Source of the DNA: Alteromonas confluentis
GTDB lineage: Bacteria; Pseudomonadota; Gammaproteobacteria; Enterobacterales; Alteromonadaceae
NCBI RefSeq assembly: GCF_001757105.1
Contig: NZ_MDHN01000013.1
Location: 151,842-215,841, forward strand
DNA length: 64,000 bases
Reading direction: 5' to 3'
Shown here one piece after another: positions 1-8,761 of the stretch. The position numbers and the translations under genes were made by a program. Below the pieces are notes generated by a model. The model was not told the origin of the DNA. It was given only the letters and a program-made list of their open reading frames with translations, and did not search any database. The stretch's first letter is position 1. Every line of letters starts with the position of its first letter.

Positions 1-2
1 AA

Positions 3-1397
3 GATGACGATGACTTCGGTGCCATCATTGCTGCGCCAAATGATAAAGGGCGTGTAGACGCATTGGTGTCGATTTTAGAGCAGCATGGTATTGCTTATGG
101 CTACAGCCAAAAAGAAGTGCAAGCCGGTGAGCAGGCTTATCCCCCAGGCAGTATTGTGGTGAGTTACAACCAGCCCAAATACCGTTTGATCAAAAGCCTG
201 TTTTCTACCCGACAGTCGTTTGCAGAAAACACATTTTACGATGTGTCTAACTGGAATATTGCCCTGGCATTCGACCTCGATTACAGCATTCTGACTAAGC
301 GTGAAGGGCGTAGCGTTAAAACTGCATCACAGTTGAACGCTGCATCTGAGGCAGCTATTCCTGCTAGCGCCTATGCTTATGCCTTCGAATGGAATGACTA
401 CTATTCACCCGCCATGTTGCAGCATCTATTGGAAGCGGGTGCCATTGTAAAAAGCACCGAAGCGCCGTTTACTGCGCTGTTAAGCGATGGGAGCTCCCAC
501 GACTTTGCCGCCGGCACAATGGTTGTCCCTACTGCGCTGAAACAACCTGACGATCTTATCGCTCAGCTGAAAAGTGGTGCTGCACTTTCTGGTGTGACGG
601 TTTACGGCATTAAAAGCGGTCTGACATCGAAAGGGTCGGATCTCGGAGGGCGTACCTTGTCTCGCGTGGATGCGCCACGGGTATTGCTGGTGGGCGGCGA
701 AGGCACCAACTCATCTGAGGCCGGTGAAATTTGGCATTATCTGGATACCCGCGTTGGTTTGTCTCCCACCATTATTGAACAATCGCGATTAAGCTATACC
801 AACCTGGATAACTACTCTCACATCTTCTTTGTCAGTGGCAGTTACGGTGATCTTAGTGAATCTGTGACAGACGCTATTGGTAATTGGGTTAAAGACGGCG
901 GTGTACTGATTGGTCAGAAAACGGCACTGCGCTTCTTTGCACAGAAAGGATGGTTAAACGCAGAGATTGTGTCGAGAGACAAAGTAGATGGCGCCTTTCC
1001 TACCGATAAATTGCACTATGCTGACAAAGCTGCACTGCGTGCGAGCAAAATCATTGCAGGGGCGGTGTATGAAACGACGATTGACCCTACTCATCCCATC
1101 TTCTTTGGTTACAGCGATAATATGCTGCCGGTGTTTAAAACCACCAACATGATCGTAAAAGCGGATAAAGACCCATTTACCTTGCCGGGACATTACACCG
1201 AAACACCGCTGTTGGCAGGTTACAGCGCCAAACAGTTGGAAGACATGATTGGAAATACAGCCTCTGTGCTCACACAGCCGAAAGGCCGGGGCGTGGTTAT
1301 CGGCTTTGTCGACAACAACCTCTTCCGCGGTTACTGGTACGGCACCGGCAAACTGATGAGTAACGCCATCTATCAGTCGTCACACCTGACGCGGTAG
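3..1397 (+). CDS. M14-family zinc carboxypeptidase-like protein, 3' part only
   Basis: The reading frame is open from base 3, so the gene starts before the window and only the last 464 residues are visible; there is no reason to start it at the TTG at 63. The visible part resembles the C-terminal half of large secreted M14-like peptidases of marine bacteria. It includes a glutamine-amidotransferase-like Rossmann segment at about residues 225-330 of the visible part, beginning VLLVGGEG and containing HIFFVSGSYGDL. The zinc-binding and catalytic residues of an M14 domain would lie upstream and cannot be checked here. The stop codon is followed directly by a palindromic repeat. The family call rests on overall resemblance, so it is moderate. 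Confidence 0.7.
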   Translation, partial: DDDDFGAIIAAPNDKGRVDALVSILEQHGIAYGYSQKEVQAGEQAYPPGSIVVSYNQPKYRLIKSLFSTRQSFAENTFYDVSNWNIALAFDLDYSILTKREGRSVKTASQLNAASEAAIPASAYAYAFEWNDYYSPAMLQHLLEAGAIVKSTEAPFTALLSDGSSHDFAAGTMVVPTALKQPDDLIAQLKSGAALSGVTVYGIKSGLTSKGSDLGGRTLSRVDAPRVLLVGGEGTNSSEAGEIWHYLDTRVGLSPTIIEQSRLSYTNLDNYSHIFFVSGSYGDLSESVTDAIGNWVKDGGVLIGQKTALRFFAQKGWLNAEIVSRDKVDGAFPTDKLHYADKAALRASKIIAGAVYETTIDPTHPIFFGYSDNMLPVFKTTNMIVKADKDPFTLPGHYTETPLLAGYSAKQLEDMIGNTASVLTQPKGRGVVIGFVDNNLFRGYWYGTGKLMSNAIYQSSHLTR

Positions 1398-1401
1398 GGA
1401 T

Positions 1402-1532
1402 GTGAGCCCTGTTGCCTGAGGAAGGAATTGGCATCGAGGACACGCCGTAAATTCATCCCTGAAGGCTCGGCCGCCGCATCCCTGCGGCGGACGGTCCTCG
1501 CTGCCAACACCTTCCTCTGTCTGCGGGCTCAC
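1402..1532. repeat. Long palindromic intergenic repeat, copy 1
   Basis: This stretch between the peptidase gene and comF is one extended imperfect palindrome. Matching arms from outside to inside are GTGAGCCC (1402-1409) with GGGCTCAC (1525-1532), GAGGAAGG (1418-1425) with CCTTCCTC (1510-1517), CGAGGAC (1435-1441) with GTCCTCG (1494-1500), and CCGCCGCA (1471-1478) with TGCGGCGG (1483-1490). The centre resembles 62582-62613 in opposite orientation. It has no coding potential. It looks like a dispersed palindromic unit of the genome and could also act as a terminator-like structure. The rest of the gap to comF (1533-1698) shows nothing recognisable. Confidence 0.8.
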
Positions 1533-1698
1533 CCGACCATCGCAAAGGTCTCTGCACAGCGCTTAAGTTAAAAGGAGCTGCTCTGTTACTGATGTGTGCA
1601 AAATGTTCTAGGATTCACGCCGTGTCCTCGATGCTAACCCCTCCCCCGGCGAAAGTGTTCACACTCTGCTGGCGAAAACGCTCGACTCCAGCGAAGCC

Positions 1699-2376
1699 TC
1701 ACAACCTGGTCTGGGTCAGTGGTTTTCTCAGGGTGATGGCCATGGCCCACACTTCCACGATAATGTCGGGGTTTTGGGCGCGAAGCTGGCGAGCGAGGAC
1801 GTCGGCGGTGGTGCCGGTGGTCATTACATCGTCGATAATGGCAACATGATGAACGTCTTCTGGTACCTGAACGGTAAATGCCTGCCGAAGATTCAGTAAG
1901 CGCTCGGCTCGAGACAAGCCCGATTGGGTTTTACCGCCAGTACGGCTTGCCCAGTCAGTGTTTATCGGGCGATCAATGGCTCTGCCTATCTGTCGTGCTA
2001 TTTCAGTAGATTGATTAAACTGGCGCCGTATAAACCGACGTAACTGAATAGGTACAGGTAACAGGCAATCTGGTAGTAGTGAATCGTCATCCAAACACAT
2101 CTCCACAAACCAGTTTGCTAAAATAGACGGGCTTATCAGACAGCGTTTGAACTTGGTATTATGAATCAGTGTATCGAAGGGCCAAACGTACTCACCGCAG
2201 GCTCTGAGACAACTGTAACCGGTATGACGAAATTGCTGGCTGATTGCCGGATAGCGCAGTAAATTACCCCTATAATTAAGCTGTAACAAAAAGCGGGTAT
2301 CAAATTTGCAGAACGAACATACCGGTGTGTCACTGTATTGATTGCACAGCATACATACTAAATTGGGAAGTCGCAT
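1699..2376 (-). CDS. comF: ComF family phosphoribosyltransferase-like protein
   Basis: This 225-residue protein has the ComF layout. An N-terminal zinc-finger-like pair (C8-x2-C11 and C20-x2-C23) is followed by a C-terminal phosphoribosyltransferase fold with the PRPP-binding loop IIDDVMTTGT at about 180-189. ComF proteins act in the cytoplasm and are needed for natural transformation, where they are thought to help handle single-stranded DNA after uptake. The gene is divergent from bioH, an arrangement common in gammaproteobacteria. An AGGAG lies about 12 bases before the ATG, rather far for a strong ribosome binding site. Identification is firm; the exact biochemical role of the family remains unclear. 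Confidence 0.92.
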   Translation of the reverse strand: MRLPNLVCMLCNQYSDTPVCSFCKFDTRFLLQLNYRGNLLRYPAISQQFRHTGYSCLRACGEYVWPFDTLIHNTKFKRCLISPSILANWFVEMCLDDDSLLPDCLLPVPIQLRRFIRRQFNQSTEIARQIGRAIDRPINTDWASRTGGKTQSGLSRAERLLNLRQAFTVQVPEDVHHVAIIDDVMTTGTTADVLARQLRAQNPDIIVEVWAMAITLRKPLTQTRL

Positions 2377-2442
2377 AAAACACGTAGCTCCTGTCGGCCC
2401 GACAGTAGTGCAAGCGGCAAAATTGCAGGCATAGTTTAAAGG

Positions 2443-3246
2443 ATGTCATCAGTGTTAAATGCTAACGTTTCAGAAAATCTCGTCAGCCGTACCCGGGGTA
2501 CAGGAAAAGATCTGGTTCTGTTACACGGCTGGGGAATGAATAGCGGCGTCTTCGAGCATTTTATTCCTCTGCTGGAAGAAGAATTTCGTATAACCACTAT
2601 CGACTTACCGGGGTTCGGAGAAAACAATAGCCTTGTTCCTCAACAAACCTACTCTGTGGCGTCTGTCGCAAACATGTTGTTGCCGTATTTGCCAGACAAC
2701 TGCATTGTCGCTGGATGGTCTTTGGGCGGAATGGTTGCCCAGCAATTAGCGCTGGATAACCCCGATAAAATCAGTGGGCTTATTACTATTGCGTCAACGC
2801 CGCGTTTCGTTAGCGGACCATGCTGGCCGGGGATTGATGCAGATTTACTCGCTCAGTTTGAGACGCAGCTTGCGAAGGATTATCAGAAAACCCTTGAGCG
2901 CTTCTTAGCGATTCAGGCAATGGGTAGCGATACCGCGCGAAAAGATATGAAAGCGATTCGCAAGAGTATTACCGCTTACCCAACGCCCGATCTTGATGCG
3001 CTAAAAGCTGCATTAGGGTTGCTGTCTTCGGAAGATCTACGAGATCAAATTGGTCGTATTCGCCAGCCAACATTGCGTATTTACGGTCGCCTGGACAGTT
3101 TGGTGCCTACCAGCGGAATAGATCGTATTTGTGAATTGCATCCGCAAAGCGACACAGTGGTTTTGCCCCACGCATCCCATGCGCCATTTATTTCCCATCC
3201 GCAACAGTCTGCCGACATTATCCGGCAATTCGCTGGCGCGGTTTAG
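2443..3246 (+). CDS. bioH: Pimeloyl-[acyl-carrier protein] methyl ester esterase BioH
   Basis: This alpha/beta hydrolase cleaves the methyl ester of pimeloyl-ACP to end the pimelate-building stage of biotin synthesis in the cytoplasm. Visible landmarks are the oxyanion region LLHGWG (27-32), the nucleophile elbow GWSLGG with Ser93, an acid in RIYGRLDSLVP, and the catalytic His in HASHAPF near the C-terminus. The length is typical of the family. The ATG at 2443 has no well-placed ribosome binding site. AAAGGA (2438-2443) sits 8 bases before an in-frame GTG at 2452, which may be the real start. It is divergent from comF with about 65 bases between them. Confidence 0.93.
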   Translation: MSSVLNANVSENLVSRTRGTGKDLVLLHGWGMNSGVFEHFIPLLEEEFRITTIDLPGFGENNSLVPQQTYSVASVANMLLPYLPDNCIVAGWSLGGMVAQQLALDNPDKISGLITIASTPRFVSGPCWPGIDADLLAQFETQLAKDYQKTLERFLAIQAMGSDTARKDMKAIRKSITAYPTPDLDALKAALGLLSSEDLRDQIGRIRQPTLRIYGRLDSLVPTSGIDRICELHPQSDTVVLPHASHAPFISHPQQSADIIRQFAGAV

Positions 3247-3259
3247 TTTAAAAAGATCT

Positions 3260-3288
3260 GTCGATATGTTTTGTTTAGGCATATCGAC
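3260..3288. terminator. Hairpin downstream of bioH
   Basis: A 9-bp perfect stem GTCGATATG/CATATCGAC with an 11-base loop lies 13 bases after the bioH stop. No run of T follows, so it is a weak or factor-dependent terminator at best. Confidence 0.45.
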
Positions 3289-3391
3289 GGCCTTCAGCAT
3301 CGACTGCTTATTACGCAGCAGATGAATCACGTTATCTCAATTGCTTGACCCCTTTTCCATCAACCTCTGAATCCTTTTCAAACACTAACGA

Positions 3392-3409
3392 GTTGCCACC
3401 GGTGGCATT
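3392..3409. promoter_or_regulatory. Putative operator upstream of the iclR-type gene
   Basis: The sequence contains the perfect 12-bp palindrome GCCACCGGTGGC (3395-3406) and matches the consensus AATGCNACCGGTNGCATT, shared with 5633-5650, in most positions. It lies 68 bases before the regulator start and within a weaker outer repeat AAACACT (3380-3386) / AGTGTTT (3411-3417). Palindromes with a central CG are typical LacI-family operators, but an IclR-type dimer could also bind here. Which protein binds is not shown by the sequence. Confidence 0.6.
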
Positions 3410-3476
3410 TAGTGTTTAAATGTTAATTATAAGTTATTATTTTGTCTCTTCCGTACATCTATCTTAAAGGTGAAAT

Positions 3477-4229
3477 ATGGAGCGCTACATCATACCCAGC
3501 GTGTATCAGGCTATTCAGCTTTATCGTGTATTAGCACGCGCTGAGCGAGGCATGTCGTCATTAGAACTGGAAGAGACGCTAAAATTACCTCGGTCTTCGG
3601 TTTTCCGCTTGCTGAAAACATTGCTCAATCAATCTCTAATCAATAAACGCGGAACCCGGTACTATATCGATAATGGTATGCATGCCTTAGGCGGGATTTC
3701 TCCGACCATCCAGCTGTATCAGAGCGAGTTGGCAGCCCCCCTGGCGGAGCTCGTTGAGCATACCGCGCATGTCGCGATGTTGTGTATTCCGGCAAGTGAC
3801 TGCGTTTTGGTTCAGGATGTTGTTTGCATGGACAGCACCAGCATGTCGTTGATCAGGCCCGGATACCGACTCTCATTACTGGAGTCAGCCCCCGGCCACA
3901 TTATGCTTGCCTATCACTCTCGTTATCGGGAAATGTCAGACAAGAATATTACCGCAAATAGTCTGGACACTTTCCAGGTAAGTAAAATCAGCGCTCAGAC
4001 TTGCACCCGTGGCTATGCGGTGTCGGCAGGGCTGAGTGATCAACAGGCCTTCATTTCGGTACCGGTGTTATCGAAAAGTGGTGAACTGCTGGCTATGTTG
4101 TGTCTGCTGATCACTAACACCAATATAAAAACTGACACCAGTGAGCTCAGTCACTGGTCTACGCAACTCAAGCTGGTTGCCTCACTGCCAGCCCGCGAAT
4201 ACCTCACAGATAAGAAGGAAGCCGGATAA
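3477..4229 (+). CDS. IclR-family transcriptional regulator of the pectin locus
   Basis: This 250-residue protein has an N-terminal winged helix-turn-helix at about 8-65 (SSLELEETLKLPRSSVFRLL) and a C-terminal IclR effector-binding domain at about 75-245. IclR regulators usually bind a small acid or sugar acid in the C-terminal domain; KdgR, which senses pectin breakdown products, is a known member. Its stop overlaps the start of the pectate lyase gene as TAATG, so the two are probably translationally coupled. The location strongly suggests control of pectin genes, and the palindrome upstream suggests autoregulation, but the ligand is inferred. Confidence 0.88.
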   Translation: MERYIIPSVYQAIQLYRVLARAERGMSSLELEETLKLPRSSVFRLLKTLLNQSLINKRGTRYYIDNGMHALGGISPTIQLYQSELAAPLAELVEHTAHVAMLCIPASDCVLVQDVVCMDSTSMSLIRPGYRLSLLESAPGHIMLAYHSRYREMSDKNITANSLDTFQVSKISAQTCTRGYAVSAGLSDQQAFISVPVLSKSGELLAMLCLLITNTNIKTDTSELSHWSTQLKLVASLPAREYLTDKKEAG

Positions 4230-5545
4230 TGATAAAAACATGGTGCTTTGCTTTTACCCTTTTCGTTGCCTTTATTGGCCCACTCAAGGTCGTATATGCT
4301 GAATCGACGCTGGCTTTTGAGGGCGCCGCGGGGTTTGGAAAATATACTCGAGGCGGTAACGATGGCAAAGTGCTGGTAGTGACCACATTGGAAGATAACG
4401 CGGCGCATCCTAAAGAAGGCTCTCTGCGATGGGCGGTGAAGCAAAAGTATCCTCGGCTGATTGTCTTCGCCGTGTCTGGCATTATCCAACTGCAAGATAC
4501 CCTTGAGATAAAACACCCTAACATTACCATTGCGGGGCAAACCTCGCCCGGCGGTATAGCGCTGGCAGGCGAGTCGACTTCCATCGAAACCGATCAGGTT
4601 ATCATTCGACACTTACGTTTTCGTCCTGGCCATTTTCTGAAAGAAGGTGATGCGCTAAGCGCCCGTAATCACAGTGATATTATTATCGATCACTGTTCAA
4701 TGAGCTGGGCCAATGATGAGGTGGGTTCATTTTACAATAACACCCGTTTTACCCTGCAGAACTCAATACTTTCTGAGAGCCTTAATAACGCAGGTCATCA
4801 CAAGGGCAGTCACGGTTATGGTGGGATATGGGGAGGAAGAAAGGCGTCTTTCCTGCAAAATGTCTTAGTTAGTCACGTGAGTCGCAATCCGCGAATAAAT
4901 GGCTGGCGGCTGAAGTCACCCTATCCTCAGTCTGAAGAGTTTATCGACATCCGCAATAATGTGATTGCCAACTGGCGCGACGCCTCGGGTTATGGTGGTG
5001 AAGCGGGAAAAGCGAACCTTGTCGGCAATGTTTACTTGCCGGGACCGGCAACCAGTTCGCCGCGCTTTTTTGAATTCTGGGGAGATGATCGTCCGATTGC
5101 GCAGTTGTTTATCGCAGAGAATTTGATGAAAGGTGATGAGATGATGACGGCTGATAACCGGTTGGGCATCAAAGTAAAAAATCAGAAAAAACACCCAAAG
5201 CAGGCTGCCGATATTGAATCGCGTAGCCTAAGCAATAAGCCTTTCATGGGGGCTACAATAGACGCCCTCGGCGATGTTGTTCTGAACACAGAGCAGGTAT
5301 GGCATAAACTTATTATTCAAAGGGATGCTGGTGCAAATGCGCAACGTCTACGTCGTGGTAATGATAGCGTAGACACGCGCATCTTCGACCAGGTTGCTAA
5401 CAATCAGTTTCAAGTGGGTAATAAAGGCATTATCGACTCGGAACTCGATGTAATGCGCTGGGACACCTATCTCAAAGAACTCACAGCCTACGACAATAAC
5501 GCCATTGAACAGCCTGACGAAGCCTCATATCGCAGCATGTTATAA
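4229..5545 (+). CDS. Secreted pectate lyase, polysaccharide lyase family 1
   Basis: This 438-residue enzyme starts with a signal peptide (residues 1 to about 26, ending VVYA). It continues as a right-handed parallel beta-helix of PL1 type: AAGFGKYTRGG near the mature N-terminus, NITIAGQTSPGG, IIRHLRFRPG, and the family motif IIDHCSMSWANDE, which supplies calcium-binding acidic residues. Such enzymes cut polygalacturonate by beta-elimination in the periplasm or outside the cell, giving unsaturated oligogalacturonides. The gene is coupled by TAATG to the upstream IclR-type regulator and is followed by a TonB receptor. The family is clear; the preference for methylated or unmethylated pectin cannot be read from the sequence. 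Confidence 0.9.
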   Translation: MIKTWCFAFTLFVAFIGPLKVVYAESTLAFEGAAGFGKYTRGGNDGKVLVVTTLEDNAAHPKEGSLRWAVKQKYPRLIVFAVSGIIQLQDTLEIKHPNITIAGQTSPGGIALAGESTSIETDQVIIRHLRFRPGHFLKEGDALSARNHSDIIIDHCSMSWANDEVGSFYNNTRFTLQNSILSESLNNAGHHKGSHGYGGIWGGRKASFLQNVLVSHVSRNPRINGWRLKSPYPQSEEFIDIRNNVIANWRDASGYGGEAGKANLVGNVYLPGPATSSPRFFEFWGDDRPIAQLFIAENLMKGDEMMTADNRLGIKVKNQKKHPKQAADIESRSLSNKPFMGATIDALGDVVLNTEQVWHKLIIQRDAGANAQRLRRGNDSVDTRIFDQVANNQFQVGNKGIIDSELDVMRWDTYLKELTAYDNNAIEQPDEASYRSML

Positions 5546-5632
5546 GCAATCACACCCCCGCAAATGTTGATATTTTAATATTTTGTAAATTTGAAGTTAA
5601 AATTTGTACTCCTGAAATGATTTTCTGGTAAT

Positions 5633-5650
5633 AATGCTACCGGTGGCATT
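5633..5650. promoter_or_regulatory. Putative operator upstream of the pectin-locus TonB receptor
   Basis: The 18-base sequence fits AATGCNACCGGTNGCATT with a single mismatched pair (T5638/G5645) and repeats the palindrome at 3392-3409. It lies 45 bases before the receptor start, within reach of a promoter. A further small inverted repeat, CATTCG (5647-5652) / CGAATG (5662-5667), overlaps its right half and could form a leader hairpin. Confidence 0.65.
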
Positions 5651-5695
5651 CGTAAAAAGGGCGAATGCCGGGAAACACAATAAGGAGTGCAGGAC

Positions 5696-8659
5696 ATGAA
5701 AGTGTATAAATGGACAGCACTGGCAGTGGCGATATCATCGGCATTTCCGGCTCTGGCACAAATCCCTCAAGAACAAGAAAAAGCACAACAAGAACAGCAA
5801 CCGCAAACCATTCAGCAGCAGACTGAAGCCGCGGCAGACGACAACGACATTGAAATTGTAGAAGTAAAAGGCGTTAAACAAGCCGACCTTAAAGCGCGAG
5901 ATCTGGAGCGAATGAAAAATGGCTTCAGCTCAGTAATATCAACCGATGATCTTGGTAACTTCGTCGACCAGAACGTAGCCGAATCATTACGACGTTTGCC
6001 CGGCGTTACCTTACAACGCTCAGAAGGTGAAGGTAAGTTTGTTACGGTGCGTGGCCTCGGTCCGGGGTTCGTATCGGTAAACATGAACGGCTCACAAATG
6101 TCCGGCGCTGGCGAAGAGCGTAAGGTTGGCCTAGATGCCCTGCCCGCTGATTTGCTCGGGACCATAGAAGTACTTAAAACCCTGACACCCGATCAGAACC
6201 TAAATTCTATCGGTGGCACAGTCAACGTAAAAGCCATATCAGCGTTTGACCGCGGTAAAGATACCCTGAAAATGCGTATTCAGGATGCGTACTCGGAGGC
6301 CCGTGGCGAGCATTCTCCTAAATTCAGCTTTGATGGCACCCAACTGTTTCTTGGCGATACGCTGGGGATCGGTTTCGCCGTTTCTCATGAAGATAGAAAA
6401 ACCCAAATTGATGAGACCCGCCATCATAGCTCCAATGAGATGAAATTCTATCGCGCGGATTTGGGTCTTACCGACGAACAAATTGCGGCAGGTGATGAAA
6501 TTCTCGCTCCGGCACAGCTAGAATACCGTCGCGAAGTGGCCGGACGTACCCGTCAGGCTGCAGCGTTAAATATCGAATACCGTCCTGATCCTGATAATTA
6601 CTACTTCGCAAAAGGCACCTATACCCAATTCGAAGATGATGATCTGGCACTCCGTGAGTTCTATGACTTTCAGGATGCTGGCTCTGTGGGTAATGGTGAA
6701 ATTGTTTATGTGAACGGACAAACAAAGGAATTCATTTTAAGCGACATCGATGTATTCCATCAGCAGTTCATCCAGGAAAGTGAAAATAAAACCATCACTT
6801 TCAGCCTGGGCGGTGAAAACCGGTTCGCTGATAGGTTTGTGTTCGATTACGAATACGCCCAGTCGCGCTCAGAGGAAGATTCTCGCGGTGACCGTCGTGT
6901 GCAGTTTCGCGAACGCGATCTTATCGTTTATGGCCAGGGCATGCGTGACAACATTCGCGCCCGGGTGCTGTCTCCAGATGAAGCGGCGCAGATTGCCGGT
7001 CTGACATACGACCCTGAAGACAGTATTTTTGGCACCTCTGGCAGCGGCGATGGTTCAGATTTAGCGAATTATCAATTCGATAATCTGTTTTTAGAAGACG
7101 GTTTACGTACCGATGAAATTAAAACCGTAAACCTCAATCTGCGCGCGGATGTGTACAGCGACTGGCTGAATTATGTGAAAGTTGGTGCGCAGTTTTCTGA
7201 ACGCGATCATATCCGTGATAAAGACCGCTGGAGTTTCGACCCGTCGGCCAGTGATTGTAGTGATGATGCCTGTGTGGAAGTGGTTAACTCCAACCTGGCC
7301 GATTACAACACCGCCATTCCTGCAGATAGTCAATTCCAGCTACCTTTTGAAAGTCGTGAAACCGTGGATGACATGGTTGCAGCTGTCCGTCAAACGGTAG
7401 ATGTCGCGACCAATGGTGAAGTGTCCATTGAGAGCACGAAAGGCGATTACACCATCGTGGAAGACACCAGAGCGGTTTACGGCATGGTGGAAATTCCAAT
7501 CGGCATGGATGCGACCCTCATCACCGGTGTGCGCTGGGCTGAAACCGAGTTTTCATCCACCGGCTTTATGTCGCTGGAAAATGACGACTTTGAATTTAAT
7601 GGCGCCGGCGCCGGTACGCTAGATATTGCTATTCCATTACCGGAAGCGTCTATCAAATACAGTGAGTTCTTTCCCAGTGCGCACCTGAAATGGGAAGCTT
7701 CGGAAGATATTCTGGTGCGTGCAGCCGTGTGGACCAGTTATACCCGTCCATCGTTCAAACAGGCCCGTGGCTACGCGATATTCGACAGCGACATCGAGCT
7801 ATGTCCGCCGGGTTCCGATGACTGTGATGACAGTTCGGGTGGTGCGTCGTTACAGCAATTGAGTCAGTTTGTACTGGCGTCCGATAACGCGTTGGATGTG
7901 GGTAACCCGAACCTGCTGGCAATGACCTCCATCAACTACGATGCATCCATCGGCTGGTATCCGTCGGAAGATTTGTTCATGGAAGCCGCCATCTTCTACA
8001 AAGACATTGATAATTTCATTGTTGATGTAAATGGCGTTGGTATGGCTATTGATCAGCTACCGCTGACTCTGCCGGTGAATCAGGTCACGGAATTTGTTAT
8101 TCCGCAAAACCTCTATCTTGATGAAATCAATATCACGATTAACGGTGATAAAGCTACGGTGTACGGGATTGAGCTAAGTTACAACCAGTATTTCGACAAT
8201 GGCTTTTTCCTGCAAAGTAACGCCACTTTCCTCGACAGTGATGCCACGCTGGACCCATCTATTCGTCAAGGTTCTGTAGCACTGCCAGACCAAGCCGACA
8301 CCACGTTTAATTTGGTCGTCGGATGGGAAAGTCAGACTTTCTCTGCGCGGTTCATCGGTAACATCCGTTCGGATGTGCTGGAGCAGATCGGTTCGTGCCC
8401 GGCGAATGTGTCGCTGGATGATGCCGCGAACTGCAAAATCTGGGGTGATCAATACCAGGCTGACGTGAAGAGTCTGGACTTCAAACTGCAGTATGACGTG
8501 ACTGATAACATCCAGCTTTACTTTGATGCGATTAACCTCACTGACCAGGCTGATCTGCGCTATTTCGAAGGGAATGCGCAGAGCGGCGGCAATGTTCTTT
8601 ATCAGAAAGAAGAATTTGGCCGCAGCTATCAGCTGGGAATGAACGTGAAATTCTACTGA
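5696..8659 (+). CDS. TonB-dependent receptor, probable oligogalacturonide importer
   Basis: The start is the ATG at 5696, preceded at 8 bases by AAGGAG; an in-frame GTG at 5687 overlaps that site and is unlikely. The 987-residue product has a signal peptide ending ALAQ, a glutamine-rich linker, and a TonB-box-like IEIVEVKG. The plug domain contains VAESLRRLPGVTLQR and VRGLGPGF, and a long 22-strand barrel ends in aromatic-rich VKFY. It belongs to the large TIGR01782-like receptors that import plant and algal oligosaccharides across the outer membrane. Its place between two pectinase genes and the operator upstream make pectin oligomers the likely cargo. Substrate is inferred from context only. 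Confidence 0.9.
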   Translation: MKVYKWTALAVAISSAFPALAQIPQEQEKAQQEQQPQTIQQQTEAAADDNDIEIVEVKGVKQADLKARDLERMKNGFSSVISTDDLGNFVDQNVAESLRRLPGVTLQRSEGEGKFVTVRGLGPGFVSVNMNGSQMSGAGEERKVGLDALPADLLGTIEVLKTLTPDQNLNSIGGTVNVKAISAFDRGKDTLKMRIQDAYSEARGEHSPKFSFDGTQLFLGDTLGIGFAVSHEDRKTQIDETRHHSSNEMKFYRADLGLTDEQIAAGDEILAPAQLEYRREVAGRTRQAAALNIEYRPDPDNYYFAKGTYTQFEDDDLALREFYDFQDAGSVGNGEIVYVNGQTKEFILSDIDVFHQQFIQESENKTITFSLGGENRFADRFVFDYEYAQSRSEEDSRGDRRVQFRERDLIVYGQGMRDNIRARVLSPDEAAQIAGLTYDPEDSIFGTSGSGDGSDLANYQFDNLFLEDGLRTDEIKTVNLNLRADVYSDWLNYVKVGAQFSERDHIRDKDRWSFDPSASDCSDDACVEVVNSNLADYNTAIPADSQFQLPFESRETVDDMVAAVRQTVDVATNGEVSIESTKGDYTIVEDTRAVYGMVEIPIGMDATLITGVRWAETEFSSTGFMSLENDDFEFNGAGAGTLDIAIPLPEASIKYSEFFPSAHLKWEASEDILVRAAVWTSYTRPSFKQARGYAIFDSDIELCPPGSDDCDDSSGGASLQQLSQFVLASDNALDVGNPNLLAMTSINYDASIGWYPSEDLFMEAAIFYKDIDNFIVDVNGVGMAIDQLPLTLPVNQVTEFVIPQNLYLDEINITINGDKATVYGIELSYNQYFDNGFFLQSNATFLDSDATLDPSIRQGSVALPDQADTTFNLVVGWESQTFSARFIGNIRSDVLEQIGSCPANVSLDDAANCKIWGDQYQADVKSLDFKLQYDVTDNIQLYFDAINLTDQADLRYFEGNAQSGGNVLYQKEEFGRSYQLGMNVKFY

Positions 8660-8668
8660 TTTGTCTGA

Positions 8669-8686
8669 GCCGGTGCTTGCACCGGC
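8669..8686. terminator. GC-rich hairpin between receptor and pectinase genes
   Basis: The perfect stem GCCGGTGC/GCACCGGC has only two loop bases and lies 9 bases after the receptor stop. It has no T-run, so it may attenuate rather than stop transcription, or stabilise the upstream mRNA end. The downstream gene is on the same strand 76 bases further. Confidence 0.4.
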
Positions 8687-8761
8687 CAAGCCCTACATTA
8701 GCTGGCGCGGACAAACTGAATGGGAACGTGCGCCCGGCAGATTACATGGAGAATGAGTGTT

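Noticed and set aside
1592..1849. An 85-codon plus-strand frame overlapping the end of comF
   Set aside because: Most of it is antisense to the conserved PRPP-binding region of comF and the remainder lies in intergenic DNA with no start signal.
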